Positions 24,249-33,272 are shown, numbered from the stretch's first letter. The stretch: DNA of 36,254 nt from JANRIG01 sp033765235 (GCA_033765235.1 JANRIG010000008.1:1-36254); one strand, 5' to 3'. The notes: a model not told the origin generated them from the sequence alone. Translations and numbers: made by a program.

Positions 24249-24905
24249 ATGGATACTTTAGAAGAAGTAAAGGAAATATTAAAACGAGTAGCTCTACAGC
24301 AAGAGGCACGTGAAAAGTCTCAAAGCAGAATTGACGTTCAACTATTAGAGCTAAAACAAGCTCAGTTGAAAACAGATGCCCAGCTTGCAAAGACAGATGC
24401 CCAGCTTGCTAAAACAGATGCCCAGCTTGCAAAAACAGATGCCCAACTTGCAAAAACAGACTTAAAACTGAAAGAAACATCTCAAATATTATCAAGCATT
24501 GGCATTAATTTGGGGCATACTGCCGAAGAATTTTTCTTTTACAGCTTAGAAAGCAACCCCAAAATAGGCAATATCACATTTGACCATGTAGAAGCCAATA
24601 TAAAAAGTAAAGTAAAAAATATACAAGACGAATTTGACATTGTGCTCTACAATGGCGATAGCATAGGCTTAGTGGAAATAAAGCACAAGGTGCACCCAAA
24701 TGATATCGAAAAACTCGTTACCAATAAGGTGCAGAATTTCAGATTGTTGTTTCCAGTATACAAAGATTATAATATTTACCTTGGCATAGGAGGTATGAGT
24801 ATTCCATCAGAAGTGGCAGACATGGCGCATACCAAAGGCATAGCTGTACTACGCCAAAAAGGAGATCTGATGCTGATAGAAGATAATTACATGAAAGTGT
24901 ATTAG
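24249..24905 (+). CDS. Coiled-coil protein with PD-(D/E)XK nuclease-like C-terminus (DUF3782-like)
   Basis: A 218-aa cytoplasmic protein. Residues about 1-80 form a coiled coil with four exact heptads KTDAQLA plus a partial fifth. The C-terminal half has a restriction-endonuclease-like pattern: Glu/Asp before DEFDIVLYNGDSIGLVEIKHK, where Asp and Glu-x-Lys could form the PD-(D/E)xK site, and a late YLGIGGM strand. Proteins of this build occur in many variable-copy families in cyanobacteria and Bacteroidota. No methylase or antitoxin is adjacent. Nuclease activity is inferred from the motif, not shown. Confidence 0.72.
   Translation: MDTLEEVKEILKRVALQQEAREKSQSRIDVQLLELKQAQLKTDAQLAKTDAQLAKTDAQLAKTDAQLAKTDLKLKETSQILSSIGINLGHTAEEFFFYSLESNPKIGNITFDHVEANIKSKVKNIQDEFDIVLYNGDSIGLVEIKHKVHPNDIEKLVTNKVQNFRLLFPVYKDYNIYLGIGGMSIPSEVADMAHTKGIAVLRQKGDLMLIEDNYMKVY
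24369..24458 (+). repeat. 21-bp tandem repeat (heptad KTDAQLA)
   Basis: Four units at 24369, 24390, 24411 and 24432 with core ACAGATGCCCAGCTTGC and a partial fifth from 24453. Copies differ by only one or two bases, pointing to recent slippage that changes coiled-coil length by whole heptads. Confidence 0.9.
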
Positions 24906-25202
24906 TTTATCAATATCATATAATGTAATTTATCTCAAATTCTACATTAGAAGCGGTTACAAGCTTTTCAAACTGTTTTTTAGAGATACACATGATATAT
25001 CTTTGATTTATAAAAACTATTTCACACACCTCCTCTTACAAACGTGAGTGATTTGTAATTTTATGTACTATAAGTTGTAGTTAGAATATGCGATAGAAAA
25101 TTTGGGCTTACAGTACCTTTTCCAAAAAACTTTTCACCTTGTGAATAAATAGGATTTATTAAAGTATAATATTGCCTTAATGAATACAAATTGCCCAAAT
25201 AA
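24906..25202. other. Intergenic region with repeat copy 2
   Basis: Almost 300 AT-rich bases without a convincing gene. It contains the second copy of the 29-nt repeat at 24952-24980 and a weak -7-like TAATATTG at 25167-25174 before the M23 gene. No tRNA-like or strong hairpin was seen. Confidence 0.4.
24952..24980 (+). repeat. 29-nt interspersed repeat, copy 2
   Basis: AGCGGTTACAAG then CTTTTC then AAACTGTTTTT. 27 of 29 bases match copy 1 at 20091-20119. It lies 46 bases after the upstream stop. Confidence 0.7.
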
Positions 25203-27116
25203 TTGAACAAATTAAATAAAATATCCTTCTTTGCTTTTTTAATAATCAGCTTCACGGTATGTAGCCTCACAACATATGCACAATACCCACAATATGATAA
25301 AAATTATTTCCTCTTTCCTATCAAACCCGGGCATCGCAACTACCTCTCTGGCAATATGGGAGAGTTGCGCAACAATCACTTTCATGGAGGCATTGACATA
25401 AAAACAGACCAGCGCGAAGGATTGCCTGTGTATGCCTCCGCAGACGGATACATTTCTCGTATAGTAGTGGCACACAGAGGCTATGGCAATACCCTATATA
25501 TCACACACCCAAACGGGCTCACTACAGTATATGCACACTTGCTATGGTTTCATGACCATATTAATAAATATATGCTCAAATATTTATACTCCGAGCAGTG
25601 CAACGAGGCAGATGTGAAACTTACTCAAGACATACTAAAGGTAAAAAAAGGGGACATAATAGCACTCTCAGGCAACACAGGCTCCTCAGGCGGGCCACAT
25701 CTGCACTGGGAAGTGCGCGATGAATGGGAAAATCTGCTCAACCCTCTATTTTTTAACTTTGATGAAATAGATGATAATCTGGCACCTGTAATCAATCTCA
25801 TGGCTATGAAAACACTAAGCATAAACAGCAGGGTAGAAGGGGAGTTTGGCTTGGTAGAGTTCAAACCTGTAAAGTCGCAAAGTGGATATGTGCTCAACTA
25901 CCCCATACATGCGTATGGACATATAGGGCTGCAATTAGTGACTTATGACAGGCTCAATGGCACTAGCAACCTCTGTGGTGTGAGCTCCATACAAATGAAA
26001 GTAGATGGTAAAGAGCATTTTGTGCATGACATACAAAAGATAAGTTTTAGCGACCAATATTACATCAACGCCCACATAGACTACAGCACCTTGAAAAAAA
26101 AAGGTAATTATTACCAAAAATGCTACATAGACGATGGTAATGAACTCAATACCTACTGCGCAGCAGACTCTTACGGCAAGTTGTATATTGCAGACACTAA
26201 TACACACCATGTAGAAATCATAGTAGCCGATGCATACAACAATATTACATCACTAAAATTTAAAATAAAAGGCTCGCCCTATCAAAAAGTAAGACAAAAT
26301 TTGCCTAAAAAGAAAATGCCTATACCTACATACTCACATACTGTTGACGAAAACATACTCAAAATGCAAGTACCTGCAAAATACGGATATAATGCTACAC
26401 TATATACTCAAAATCAGGCTAATACACTTTTTCCTGCCTATGTTAAAGACCTGTGCAACATATACTTGTGGGACTTACGCAAGGCACTGCCGGACTCTCT
26501 GCGATGCGGCAAAATGCTGCAAATATATAATTATATGAATGCAATACCTTCGCGCACCATCTACAGCCACACCAACCCTTACATGAATATTACATTTAAC
26601 AAAAAATCAATATTTGATACCCTGTACTTACAAATAGACTATATGCAAGGTGTATACACGCTGCATCACCCCTTTACACCGCTATTTGAACCAATGACCA
26701 TACTGCTCAAATCAGACAAAGAGGTATTGAATAAACCTAAAACTGCTGTTTACAGCCTGAATGGATTGAAAAACAGTCGATTATCATTTGCAGGTGGTGA
26801 ATGGGATAATGGCAACCATATTAAGTTTAAATCAAAATATTTTGGCAAATATACCATAGCTTCAGACACATCAGGTCCGCGCGTATATATGTATAAAAAA
26901 TCTCCTTACTCGCTCTACATCAAGGCTATAGACTATCCCTCTGATGTGGCGCTCTGGTATGCCTACCTCAACGGGCAATTTCTACTGCTGCACTATGACA
27001 GTAAGTATGACATACTATATACCAACCCATTAGAAAAACGATTGTATAAAGGCTCACTCATAGTGGGTGTTACCGACAATTTAGGAAACATTACCATAAA
27101 AAATTTCAAGCTCTGA
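25203..27116 (+). CDS. M23-family peptidoglycan endopeptidase (LytM domain)
   Basis: Secreted zinc endopeptidase acting on cell-wall cross-links, 637 aa. Signal peptide ends at TTYAQ. LytM motifs are early and complete: NNHFHGGIDIKTD (His61, Asp65 as HxxxD) and GPHLHWEVR (His166, His168). The rest is a long beta-rich C-terminal part typical of Bacteroidota M23 proteins of this size. The start must be the TTG at 25203: an in-frame TAA is immediately before it and the next ATG falls inside the mature protein. Rare start codon use may limit expression. Confidence 0.92.
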   Translation: MNKLNKISFFAFLIISFTVCSLTTYAQYPQYDKNYFLFPIKPGHRNYLSGNMGELRNNHFHGGIDIKTDQREGLPVYASADGYISRIVVAHRGYGNTLYITHPNGLTTVYAHLLWFHDHINKYMLKYLYSEQCNEADVKLTQDILKVKKGDIIALSGNTGSSGGPHLHWEVRDEWENLLNPLFFNFDEIDDNLAPVINLMAMKTLSINSRVEGEFGLVEFKPVKSQSGYVLNYPIHAYGHIGLQLVTYDRLNGTSNLCGVSSIQMKVDGKEHFVHDIQKISFSDQYYINAHIDYSTLKKKGNYYQKCYIDDGNELNTYCAADSYGKLYIADTNTHHVEIIVADAYNNITSLKFKIKGSPYQKVRQNLPKKKMPIPTYSHTVDENILKMQVPAKYGYNATLYTQNQANTLFPAYVKDLCNIYLWDLRKALPDSLRCGKMLQIYNYMNAIPSRTIYSHTNPYMNITFNKKSIFDTLYLQIDYMQGVYTLHHPFTPLFEPMTILLKSDKEVLNKPKTAVYSLNGLKNSRLSFAGGEWDNGNHIKFKSKYFGKYTIASDTSGPRVYMYKKSPYSLYIKAIDYPSDVALWYAYLNGQFLLLHYDSKYDILYTNPLEKRLYKGSLIVGVTDNLGNITIKNFKL

Positions 27117-27192
27117 ATTTCTATTGCGTATATTTGTTTTGAAATATGGATGTTTATTTATCCAAATATTTAACTATAATCTTCTTTTTTAT

Positions 27193-28110
27193 ATGCAAAA
27201 AAATATATTATTTTTTATAATTATTACATTATATTCGTTGAATATATCATCACAAACATCAGACTCTGTGAAACTATACTTGTGGCCGAGTGGTGCGCCC
27301 GGAGCATTAGGCTCTGCAGAAGAAGACAAGCCGAGCATTACCATATATTTTCCCGAAAAAAATAAAAAATCAGAAGGTGCTGTGCTCATATGCCCGGGTG
27401 GAGGCTATGTGGCTTTGGCACTCAATCATGAAGGGTGGCAAGTGGCCAAATGGTACAATGCACAAGGTATGACAGCTGCCATACTCCGCTACAGATTAGG
27501 CACTTGGGATCATAAAAAATACAAACATCCTACTATGCTCACAGATGCAAAGCGAGCCATGAGGCTGCTGAGAAGCAAAGCCAAAGAATATGCTTTAAAC
27601 CCTGAAAAAATTGGGGTGATGGGGTTTTCGGCGGGTGGGCATCTTGCCTCTTGCCTCTCTACTATGTATGACGGTGGCAATCCTGCGCATAATGACCCTG
27701 TAGAAAAAGTGAGTTGCAGACCCACATTTGCTGTGCTGGTGTACCCGGTCATCAGTATGAGCAGCAAGCATACTTTTGACTTTTCGCGCGGGGTGCTGCT
27801 GGGCGACCTTGCAGACCCAAAGCTAAACGACAGCATGAGCACCGAAAAAAGAATTACCCCACTCACACCTCCTACATTTTTGGTACATGCTTATGACGAT
27901 GGAGTAAAGGTAGAAAACAGCCTTATGTACTTTGCAGCATTGCGTGAGCAGAATGTGCCTGCCGAAATTCACATATATGAGCGTGGAGGGCATGGCTATG
28001 GTATGTATCCCCAAAAAACAAGAGATAATCCAAATCCTGAGCGCATAGCAGACTGGCCTGAGAGGCTCAAAAACTGGCTCCGCAACAGAGGTGGGCTGGT
28101 AGTGGACTGA
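27193..28110 (+). CDS. Secreted alpha/beta-hydrolase (acetyl-xylan-esterase-like)
   Basis: Serine esterase of the alpha/beta-hydrolase fold, 305 aa from the ATG at 27193, which gives a signal peptide ending ISSQ. The upstream frame lacks an ATG. Oxyanion loop CPGGGYVAL, nucleophile elbow GFSAGG (Ser146), acid in VHAYDDGV and His in RGGHGYGMY are all present. The start of the mature protein (LYLWPSGAPGALG) is typical of carbohydrate esterases grouped with acetyl-xylan esterases. It may deacetylate plant polysaccharide outside the cell. Convergent with the rRNA methyltransferase gene, only 3 bases apart. Confidence 0.87.
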   Translation: MQKNILFFIIITLYSLNISSQTSDSVKLYLWPSGAPGALGSAEEDKPSITIYFPEKNKKSEGAVLICPGGGYVALALNHEGWQVAKWYNAQGMTAAILRYRLGTWDHKKYKHPTMLTDAKRAMRLLRSKAKEYALNPEKIGVMGFSAGGHLASCLSTMYDGGNPAHNDPVEKVSCRPTFAVLVYPVISMSSKHTFDFSRGVLLGDLADPKLNDSMSTEKRITPLTPPTFLVHAYDDGVKVENSLMYFAALREQNVPAEIHIYERGGHGYGMYPQKTRDNPNPERIADWPERLKNWLRNRGGLVVD

Positions 28111-28113
28111 TAC

Positions 28114-29520
28114 TCAACTCAACTTCAACTTTACCACACTCTCTACATGGTGGGTGTGCGGAAACATATCTACCGGCTGCACTGCCACTATCTCATATTT
28201 GTCACTCATCATGGCAAGGTCGCGGGCTTGGGTGGCAGGGTTGCAACTTACATATATGATAACAGGAGGCAGTATTTTGAGCAGCATCTCTACCACATAT
28301 GCATGCATACCTGCTCGTGGCGGGTCTGTGATGACCACATCAGGAATGCCATGATGTGCCACAAAATCATCATTGAGTACTTTGGCTATATCTCCGGCTA
28401 CGAAGGTGGCATTTCTTATACTGTTGAGCGTAGCATTTTCATCAGCATCTGCTACAGCTGCAGGTACATACTCTATCCCTATTATTTTTTTACAATATTG
28501 TGCCAGAAATATGGCAATGGTACCTGTGCCTGTATATAAGTCATACACAGTATCATGAGCGGAAAGTTGAGCCAGTTCCCTTACTTTTTGGTACAGGATA
28601 TGTGCCTGTGAGGTATTGGTTTGAAAAAATGATTTCGGACTAATTTTAAAATGCAGATTTTCAAGCTTTTCCATTATATACGATTTGCCACTGTGGGTGT
28701 GTACTTCTACCCCTTCGAGGGTATCATTTGCTTTGGTATTAATGGCATATAGCAGCGATGTGATGGTAGGAAATTGTGCCCTTACATAGTCAAGCAGTTT
28801 GTTAATATGTTCATAGTCAGGCATGTGAAACTGTATGAGTACCATTACTTCACCTGTGGTGCCGGTGCGTATCATAAGTATTCGCAGTAGCCCTGAGCGC
28901 GCGCGTGCATCATAAAATGATATATTGTGAGCGATGGCAAATTTTTTTATTTCATTTCTAATACTATCAGATACAGGCACTTGCAAATGACATTGCTCTA
29001 AGTCTAATACTTTGTCAAACCTGCCGGGGATGTGAAAGCCAAGCCCACGCTTTTCTACATTATCGTTGCCCATATCATCTATGTGCAGCCAACGCTGATT
29101 TGTGAATGTAAACTCTAATTTATTGCGATAGTAATATGCTGATTTAGAACCTATTATTGGCATTATTTCATGTATTTTCAAATTGCCTATCCTTACCAAG
29201 GCATCATGTACCTGCCGCTGTTTGTATGCAATTTGTACATCATACGGTATATGTTGCCATTTGCAGCCTCCGCAGGTGCCAAAGTGTGTGCATGCAGGAG
29301 AGGTGCGCTGAGGCGAGTAGTGATGAAAATGTACAGCTACACCTTCATAATATTTTTTATCTTTTTTTAATATTTTAATATCTGCCACATCGCCGGGAGC
29401 TGTGTGCGGTACAAATATCACTGCTCCATCTTCTGTCTTGGCTATGCATTTGCCCTCAGCAGCCATGTCTGCAATGGTAATATTGGTAAGTATGTCATTG
29501 TATCTCAAAGATGTATTCAT
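28114..29520 (-). CDS. rlmD: 23S rRNA (uracil-5-)-methyltransferase, RlmD/RumA type
   Basis: SAM-dependent m5U methyltransferase of the RumA/TrmA family, 468 aa. An N-terminal TRAM domain (about 1-65) precedes a 4Fe-4S cluster site with Cys77, Cys83, Cys86 and Cys177. SAM motifs DLYTGTGTIAIFLA and TDPPRAGM and the catalytic YVSCNPATQARDL are intact, as is FFQTNTSQA. Bacteroidota usually have one or two such enzymes; whether this is RlmD or RlmC-like specificity cannot be decided here. It is the last gene of an operon with the MBL gene (3-bp gap) and sufD. Having an Fe-S enzyme with an Fe-S assembly gene may not be coincidence. Confidence 0.93.
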   Translation of the reverse strand: MNTSLRYNDILTNITIADMAAEGKCIAKTEDGAVIFVPHTAPGDVADIKILKKDKKYYEGVAVHFHHYSPQRTSPACTHFGTCGGCKWQHIPYDVQIAYKQRQVHDALVRIGNLKIHEIMPIIGSKSAYYYRNKLEFTFTNQRWLHIDDMGNDNVEKRGLGFHIPGRFDKVLDLEQCHLQVPVSDSIRNEIKKFAIAHNISFYDARARSGLLRILMIRTGTTGEVMVLIQFHMPDYEHINKLLDYVRAQFPTITSLLYAINTKANDTLEGVEVHTHSGKSYIMEKLENLHFKISPKSFFQTNTSQAHILYQKVRELAQLSAHDTVYDLYTGTGTIAIFLAQYCKKIIGIEYVPAAVADADENATLNSIRNATFVAGDIAKVLNDDFVAHHGIPDVVITDPPRAGMHAYVVEMLLKILPPVIIYVSCNPATQARDLAMMSDKYEIVAVQPVDMFPHTHHVESVVKLKLS

Positions 29521-29523
29521 ATG

Positions 29524-30366
29524 TTATAATTCGTGCAGGGCAAATGTAGATTGTACTCTTATGCCCTTTTCAGTGGCTTGCAAAGTAGCGCATTCGTGGG
29601 CGGCATCGTGCTGAAAAAATAGTGTATGACCTTTTGAAAATGCATCATCCAAAAATGTTTTTTTTTCATTCATAGTGACCATAGGTTGTATATCATACGC
29701 CATATTGTAAATGATAGGAATATGAAATACGGAAGGTATGAGGTCTGCCATGAAGCAAATGGTATTTTTTCCTGTGTTTACCATTGGAATAATCATAGAC
29801 TCAGTGTGCCCGTGTGCTATGAAAAATGTGATATTAGGCTCAGGCTCAAATATATCTGAATATACAAACTTTAGTTGACCGCTATTTTGCAATGGCAAAA
29901 TATTATCTTTCAAAAAACTGGCTGCTTCTCTGGGATTGGGATTGGCAGCCCATTGCCAGTGCATGGGATGTACCCAATAGGATGCATTGGCAAATCTTGG
30001 AATGATATGTGCACGCGCATTGTCCCACACCAGTGCGCCACCTACATGGTCAAAGTGTAAGTGAGTGAGTATCACATCAGTGATATCGCTGCGGTGATAA
30101 CCTGCATTTTGGATAGACATATCAAGGCTATCATGGCCATGCAGAAAATAGTGCTTAAAAAAGGTGTCATCTTGCTTGTTGCCACAGCCGGTATCTATGA
30201 GTATGAGGCGGTTGCCTGATTCAATGAGCATACATCGCATAGCCCATGTGCACAGGTTGTTGTCATCTGCAGGGTGAGTTTTATTCCATATTTGCTTGGG
30301 TACTATTCCGTGCATGGCTCCCCCGTCGAGCTTGAAATATCCTGTGTTTATGGCGTGTATCACCAT
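29524..30366 (-). CDS. Metallo-beta-lactamase-fold hydrolase
   Basis: Zinc hydrolase of 280 aa. The metal motif THLHFDHVGG gives His102, His104, Asp106 and His107, with LILIDTGCGNK upstream and HGHTESM as the next histidine segment. Family resemblance is to lactonase or general MBL-fold hydrolases; the substrate is open. No signal peptide. It sits between sufD and rlmD with 3-base gaps on each side, so the three genes are surely one transcript. Confidence 0.9.
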   Translation of the reverse strand: MVIHAINTGYFKLDGGAMHGIVPKQIWNKTHPADDNNLCTWAMRCMLIESGNRLILIDTGCGNKQDDTFFKHYFLHGHDSLDMSIQNAGYHRSDITDVILTHLHFDHVGGALVWDNARAHIIPRFANASYWVHPMHWQWAANPNPREAASFLKDNILPLQNSGQLKFVYSDIFEPEPNITFFIAHGHTESMIIPMVNTGKNTICFMADLIPSVFHIPIIYNMAYDIQPMVTMNEKKTFLDDAFSKGHTLFFQHDAAHECATLQATEKGIRVQSTFALHEL

Positions 30367-30369
30367 GGG

Positions 30370-31653
30370 TTATGAAAGTTTGTTTTGTACCAATGTAATT
30401 ACTTCATTGGCAATATATTCATTGGATATTTTGGATATGATATCCTGTGCAAATGCATTCACGAGCATTTGCTTAGCGGTGGCTTCGTCTATGCCTCTGG
30501 CTTTGAAGTAGAATAGTGCGTCTTTGTCGAGCTGGCCTGTAGTGCTGCCGTGTGAGCACTTTACATCATCTGCCCATATTTCGAGCTGAGGTTTGGAGTA
30601 GGCTGCAGCATGTGTGTCCAATATGAGATTTTTGCTACTTTGGTAAGCATTGGTTTTTTGGGCATCTTGCCGTACAAATATTTTGCCGTTGAATATGGCA
30701 GTACCTGATTTGTCGGCTACAGCCTTGTAGGATTGGTAGCTCTGGCAGTGGGGTACTTTGTGGTCTATTACCGTATGGTTGTCTATGGTATCAGCATCAT
30801 GGGCTATAGAAAGTGCGTGTAAATGGCAGGTGCTGTATGAAGCCTCCATCATCACATTGAGATTGTTGCGCACCATTTTGCCCCCTATGTTTACAGATAC
30901 GGCATCAAAGTTACTTTTGCCTGTTTGGTACACTTGGGTAGTGCCTATATGATTTGCGATAGTATTATTTACAATTTTTTGATACCTCACATCAGCCCCT
31001 TCTGACAGCACAATTTTGGTAGTAGTGTTGCTGAGTATTTGATATTTATACACATTATCATACCATTCGGTGATGGTTGCACGGCTGTCATTTTCTGCAT
31101 TAATATATACCCTTGGCACACACAATATATCAGGTATATCAGTGATGTGGTTTATAATCAATGTTTTAGAGTTGTCATATTCGTTGGTTACGGTTATATT
31201 TATGCCATCCATTGCCAATGCATGGCTTAGGTGAGCAAAGCCGTCTGTACTATGGGTATCATGATTATATTGTTTCCAATAATTTTGAAAAATATCTGAA
31301 TATATTACATCAGATAAATTATCTATTTTTATACCTTTGGGCAGTGAGTGGGCATTGCTTAAGGCTGGTATATACTTGCCGTTTAATATTACCAAATTGC
31401 AAATGTCGCTGCCTGTTACTGGTAATTTTAGATGAGTATTATATTGAAATGTATTGCCTAAGCTGTAATTACCATCAATAATGTGTGAGAGCGTATGATA
31501 TTTCCAGTTTTCATCTTTGACCGTGGGAAAGCCTACTTTATTGAGTTGATTTATAGCTTGTACCCTTAGGTTGTGTACCTCAGATTGGATATTACCGTTT
31601 TGTGAATTTTCTAAGGCAGGGAAATAATCATTTACAGCACTGAGCAACGACAT
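30370..31653 (-). CDS. sufD: Fe-S cluster assembly scaffold protein SufD
   Basis: SufD forms the SufBC2D complex that builds Fe-S clusters. The 427-aa protein shows the typical N-terminal helical section and the C-terminal block CSHGSTTGQLDKDALFYFKARG followed by IDEATAKQMLVNAF. It is SufD rather than SufB by length and absence of the SufB-specific N-terminal Cys-rich part. sufB, sufC and sufS, which normally precede it, are not in the window; the gene upstream is hemE. A -7 box lies 21 bases before the ATG, so sufD seems to head its own operon here. Confidence 0.93.
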   Translation of the reverse strand: MSLLSAVNDYFPALENSQNGNIQSEVHNLRVQAINQLNKVGFPTVKDENWKYHTLSHIIDGNYSLGNTFQYNTHLKLPVTGSDICNLVILNGKYIPALSNAHSLPKGIKIDNLSDVIYSDIFQNYWKQYNHDTHSTDGFAHLSHALAMDGINITVTNEYDNSKTLIINHITDIPDILCVPRVYINAENDSRATITEWYDNVYKYQILSNTTTKIVLSEGADVRYQKIVNNTIANHIGTTQVYQTGKSNFDAVSVNIGGKMVRNNLNVMMEASYSTCHLHALSIAHDADTIDNHTVIDHKVPHCQSYQSYKAVADKSGTAIFNGKIFVRQDAQKTNAYQSSKNLILDTHAAAYSKPQLEIWADDVKCSHGSTTGQLDKDALFYFKARGIDEATAKQMLVNAFAQDIISKISNEYIANEVITLVQNKLS

Positions 31654-31673
31654 ACAGGTACATATTTACATTG

Positions 31674-31681
31674 CAAAGGTA
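31674..31681 (-). promoter_or_regulatory. -7 box of the sufD operon
   Basis: TACCTTTG on the minus strand matches TAnnTTTG, with the ATG at 31653. No matching -33 TTTG is seen; that region is taken up by the inverted repeat at 31694-31719. Confidence 0.5.
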
Positions 31682-31693
31682 TGAAAAAGTATG

Positions 31694-31719
31694 AAATATG
31701 CATGGGCAGGTGCATATTT
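31694..31719. promoter_or_regulatory. Perfect 9-bp inverted repeat upstream of sufD
   Basis: AAATATGCA and TGCATATTT are separated by 8 bases. It covers the -33 region of the sufD promoter, so it could be an operator. Read on the minus strand it is followed by a T-rich stretch, so it could also be a distal terminator for hemE. Confidence 0.5.
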
Positions 31720-31911
31720 TATATTTAAACTAAAGTACTCAATAGAAATTTATTACAAACCATAATTACTTCAAAATTGTTCACTAATATGTCCCCAAAA
31801 TTTTAACCATAACATGCTCATTTCATTGTACTTATAGCTTATATTACAATCTCTTTGCATATTTCGGGATATTGATATTAGCACTGTCGTCATGTGGATA
31901 TTCACTAACTA

Positions 31912-32949
31912 TCAATCTTTGTAATTTTGTACTGCTTCAACAAAATGCTTAATTTTATCTGCCTCAATATCAGGGTATAATCCATGTCCTAAGTTGGCTA
32001 TATGTCTATGTTTGCCAAATGATGTGAGCATATTTTGTGTATGTGTTTTTATATCATTTTCAGAACCATAGAGCACACACGGGTCCAGATTGCCCTGCAA
32101 GGTGATATTTGTGCCTACTATATTTCGTGTTGCTACAGGGTCCATACACCAATCCATCCCCAGCACATCTATATTAAGCTTTGACAGCTGAGCGCGGGCA
32201 TTGTAAGCATCTTTGCAAAATACAATTATTGGTACATGTGGGTATTTTGCTTTTACAGCATCTACTATCATTTTTATATAATTAATACCAAACTCTATGT
32301 ATTGATTATGAGGCAATATACCTGCCCAAGAGTCGAATATTTGTATTATATGCACTCCGGCAGCTATCTGTGCTTGCAGATATACAGCTGTGGAAAGTGC
32401 TATTTTGTGAAGCAGCTTGTGTGATAGCTCAGGCTCGGTATATAGCATACGACGTGCGACTGAAAAATTTTTGGAACCACTGCCCTCTACCATATATGCA
32501 AATATAGTCCATGGTGCACCTGCAAAGCCTATGAGAGGCACTCTATTTGCCAGTATATCAATAGAGTAGGCTATAGCATCGGTTACGTACTTGAGGCTGC
32601 TCTCGGGCTCTGCCACATGCAGTGCATCTACATCTTGCAGGTTTTTTATTACTTTTTCAAAATATGGTCCTTTGGCTTCAGCCATTTGGTAGGGCAGCCC
32701 CATAGCCTCCGGCACTACCAATATATCCGAAAATATGATGGCAGCATCTACCTTGAATATGTCTACAGGTTGCACGGTGACCTCTGCGGCTGCCTCAGGA
32801 TTTTGTACAAATTGCTTAAAATCTGCAAATTTGTTGCGTACTGCTCTATACTCTTTGAGCACTCTGCCGGCTTGGCGCATGAGCCATACGGGGGTGCGGG
32901 ATACAGCCTCTCCTTTGGCTGCCTTTAATATTAAGTCGTTTTGTAACAT
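31912..32949 (-). CDS. hemE: Uroporphyrinogen decarboxylase
   Basis: Haem pathway enzyme converting uroporphyrinogen III to coproporphyrinogen III in the cytoplasm, 345 aa. The N-terminal signature RTPVWLMRQAGR is complete, as are the IIFSDILVVPEAMGLPY region, GFAGAPWTIFAYMVEG and the late HIANLGHGLYPD. The ATG at 32949 is preferred over a TTG six codons upstream. It stands alone: 258 bases separate it from sufD. Other haem genes are not in the window. Confidence 0.96.
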   Translation of the reverse strand: MLQNDLILKAAKGEAVSRTPVWLMRQAGRVLKEYRAVRNKFADFKQFVQNPEAAAEVTVQPVDIFKVDAAIIFSDILVVPEAMGLPYQMAEAKGPYFEKVIKNLQDVDALHVAEPESSLKYVTDAIAYSIDILANRVPLIGFAGAPWTIFAYMVEGSGSKNFSVARRMLYTEPELSHKLLHKIALSTAVYLQAQIAAGVHIIQIFDSWAGILPHNQYIEFGINYIKMIVDAVKAKYPHVPIIVFCKDAYNARAQLSKLNIDVLGMDWCMDPVATRNIVGTNITLQGNLDPCVLYGSENDIKTHTQNMLTSFGKHRHIANLGHGLYPDIEADKIKHFVEAVQNYKD

Positions 32950-33272
32950 GGGCGCAAAGTTGTGCAAAATGTGCGACAGGTAATAATATTATGTGTTAAT
33001 AAATAGTAGGGGTGATGTATTGTGTATTGAGCATTGGGCAGGTGATCATGCAGCAATCAGCAATGTGATATGATAGTGAAATATATATAGAAAAATGATA
33101 ATAATTGATTTTTGATAGGGTACCGTAGGCACGTAAATATCTGCATTATCTGTAGTGCCAATAACCCTACTAAAATATACTGTGCAAATTATCTAATGAG
33201 CAAAAAATACCTGAATTAGTTGCGTCTATCTTATATATTTGCAATATAGACGCATAAAATTCATTTAAAACA
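32950..33272. other. Intergenic region between hemE and the tyrosine recombinase
   Basis: About 320 AT-rich bases without a supported gene. Features seen: a composite dyad at 33116-33169 (TAGGGT/ACCCTA outer, GGCAC/GTGCC inner), and the 9-bp inverted repeat at 33221-33254 around a -7 box. It probably holds both the hemE and recombinase promoters and marks the left border of the cassette region. Confidence 0.45.
33221..33254. promoter_or_regulatory. 9-bp inverted repeat flanking a -7 box before the tyrosine recombinase
   Basis: TGCGTCTAT (33221-33229) and ATAGACGCA (33246-33254) are exact reverse complements, 16 bases apart. The spacer holds TATATTTG (33234-33241), a perfect TAnnTTTG -7 box, and the ATG follows at 33273. 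Could be an autoregulatory binding site of the recombinase or a repressor operator. Confidence 0.6.

Noticed and set aside
24369..24458. Short regular repeats that might suggest a CRISPR array
   Set aside because: Units are 21 bp in direct tandem without spacers and stay in frame as the heptad KTDAQLA, so this is coding repeat DNA.
28147..28539. Open frames on the strand opposite rlmD and other genes
   Set aside because: Typical shadow frames: no start context, no domain, and fully inside strongly supported genes.
33221..33254. Invertible promoter (phase variation) upstream of the recombinase
   Set aside because: Arms are 9 bp with only 16 bp between them; known invertible promoters have much longer spacers. 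Kept as a regulatory repeat instead.
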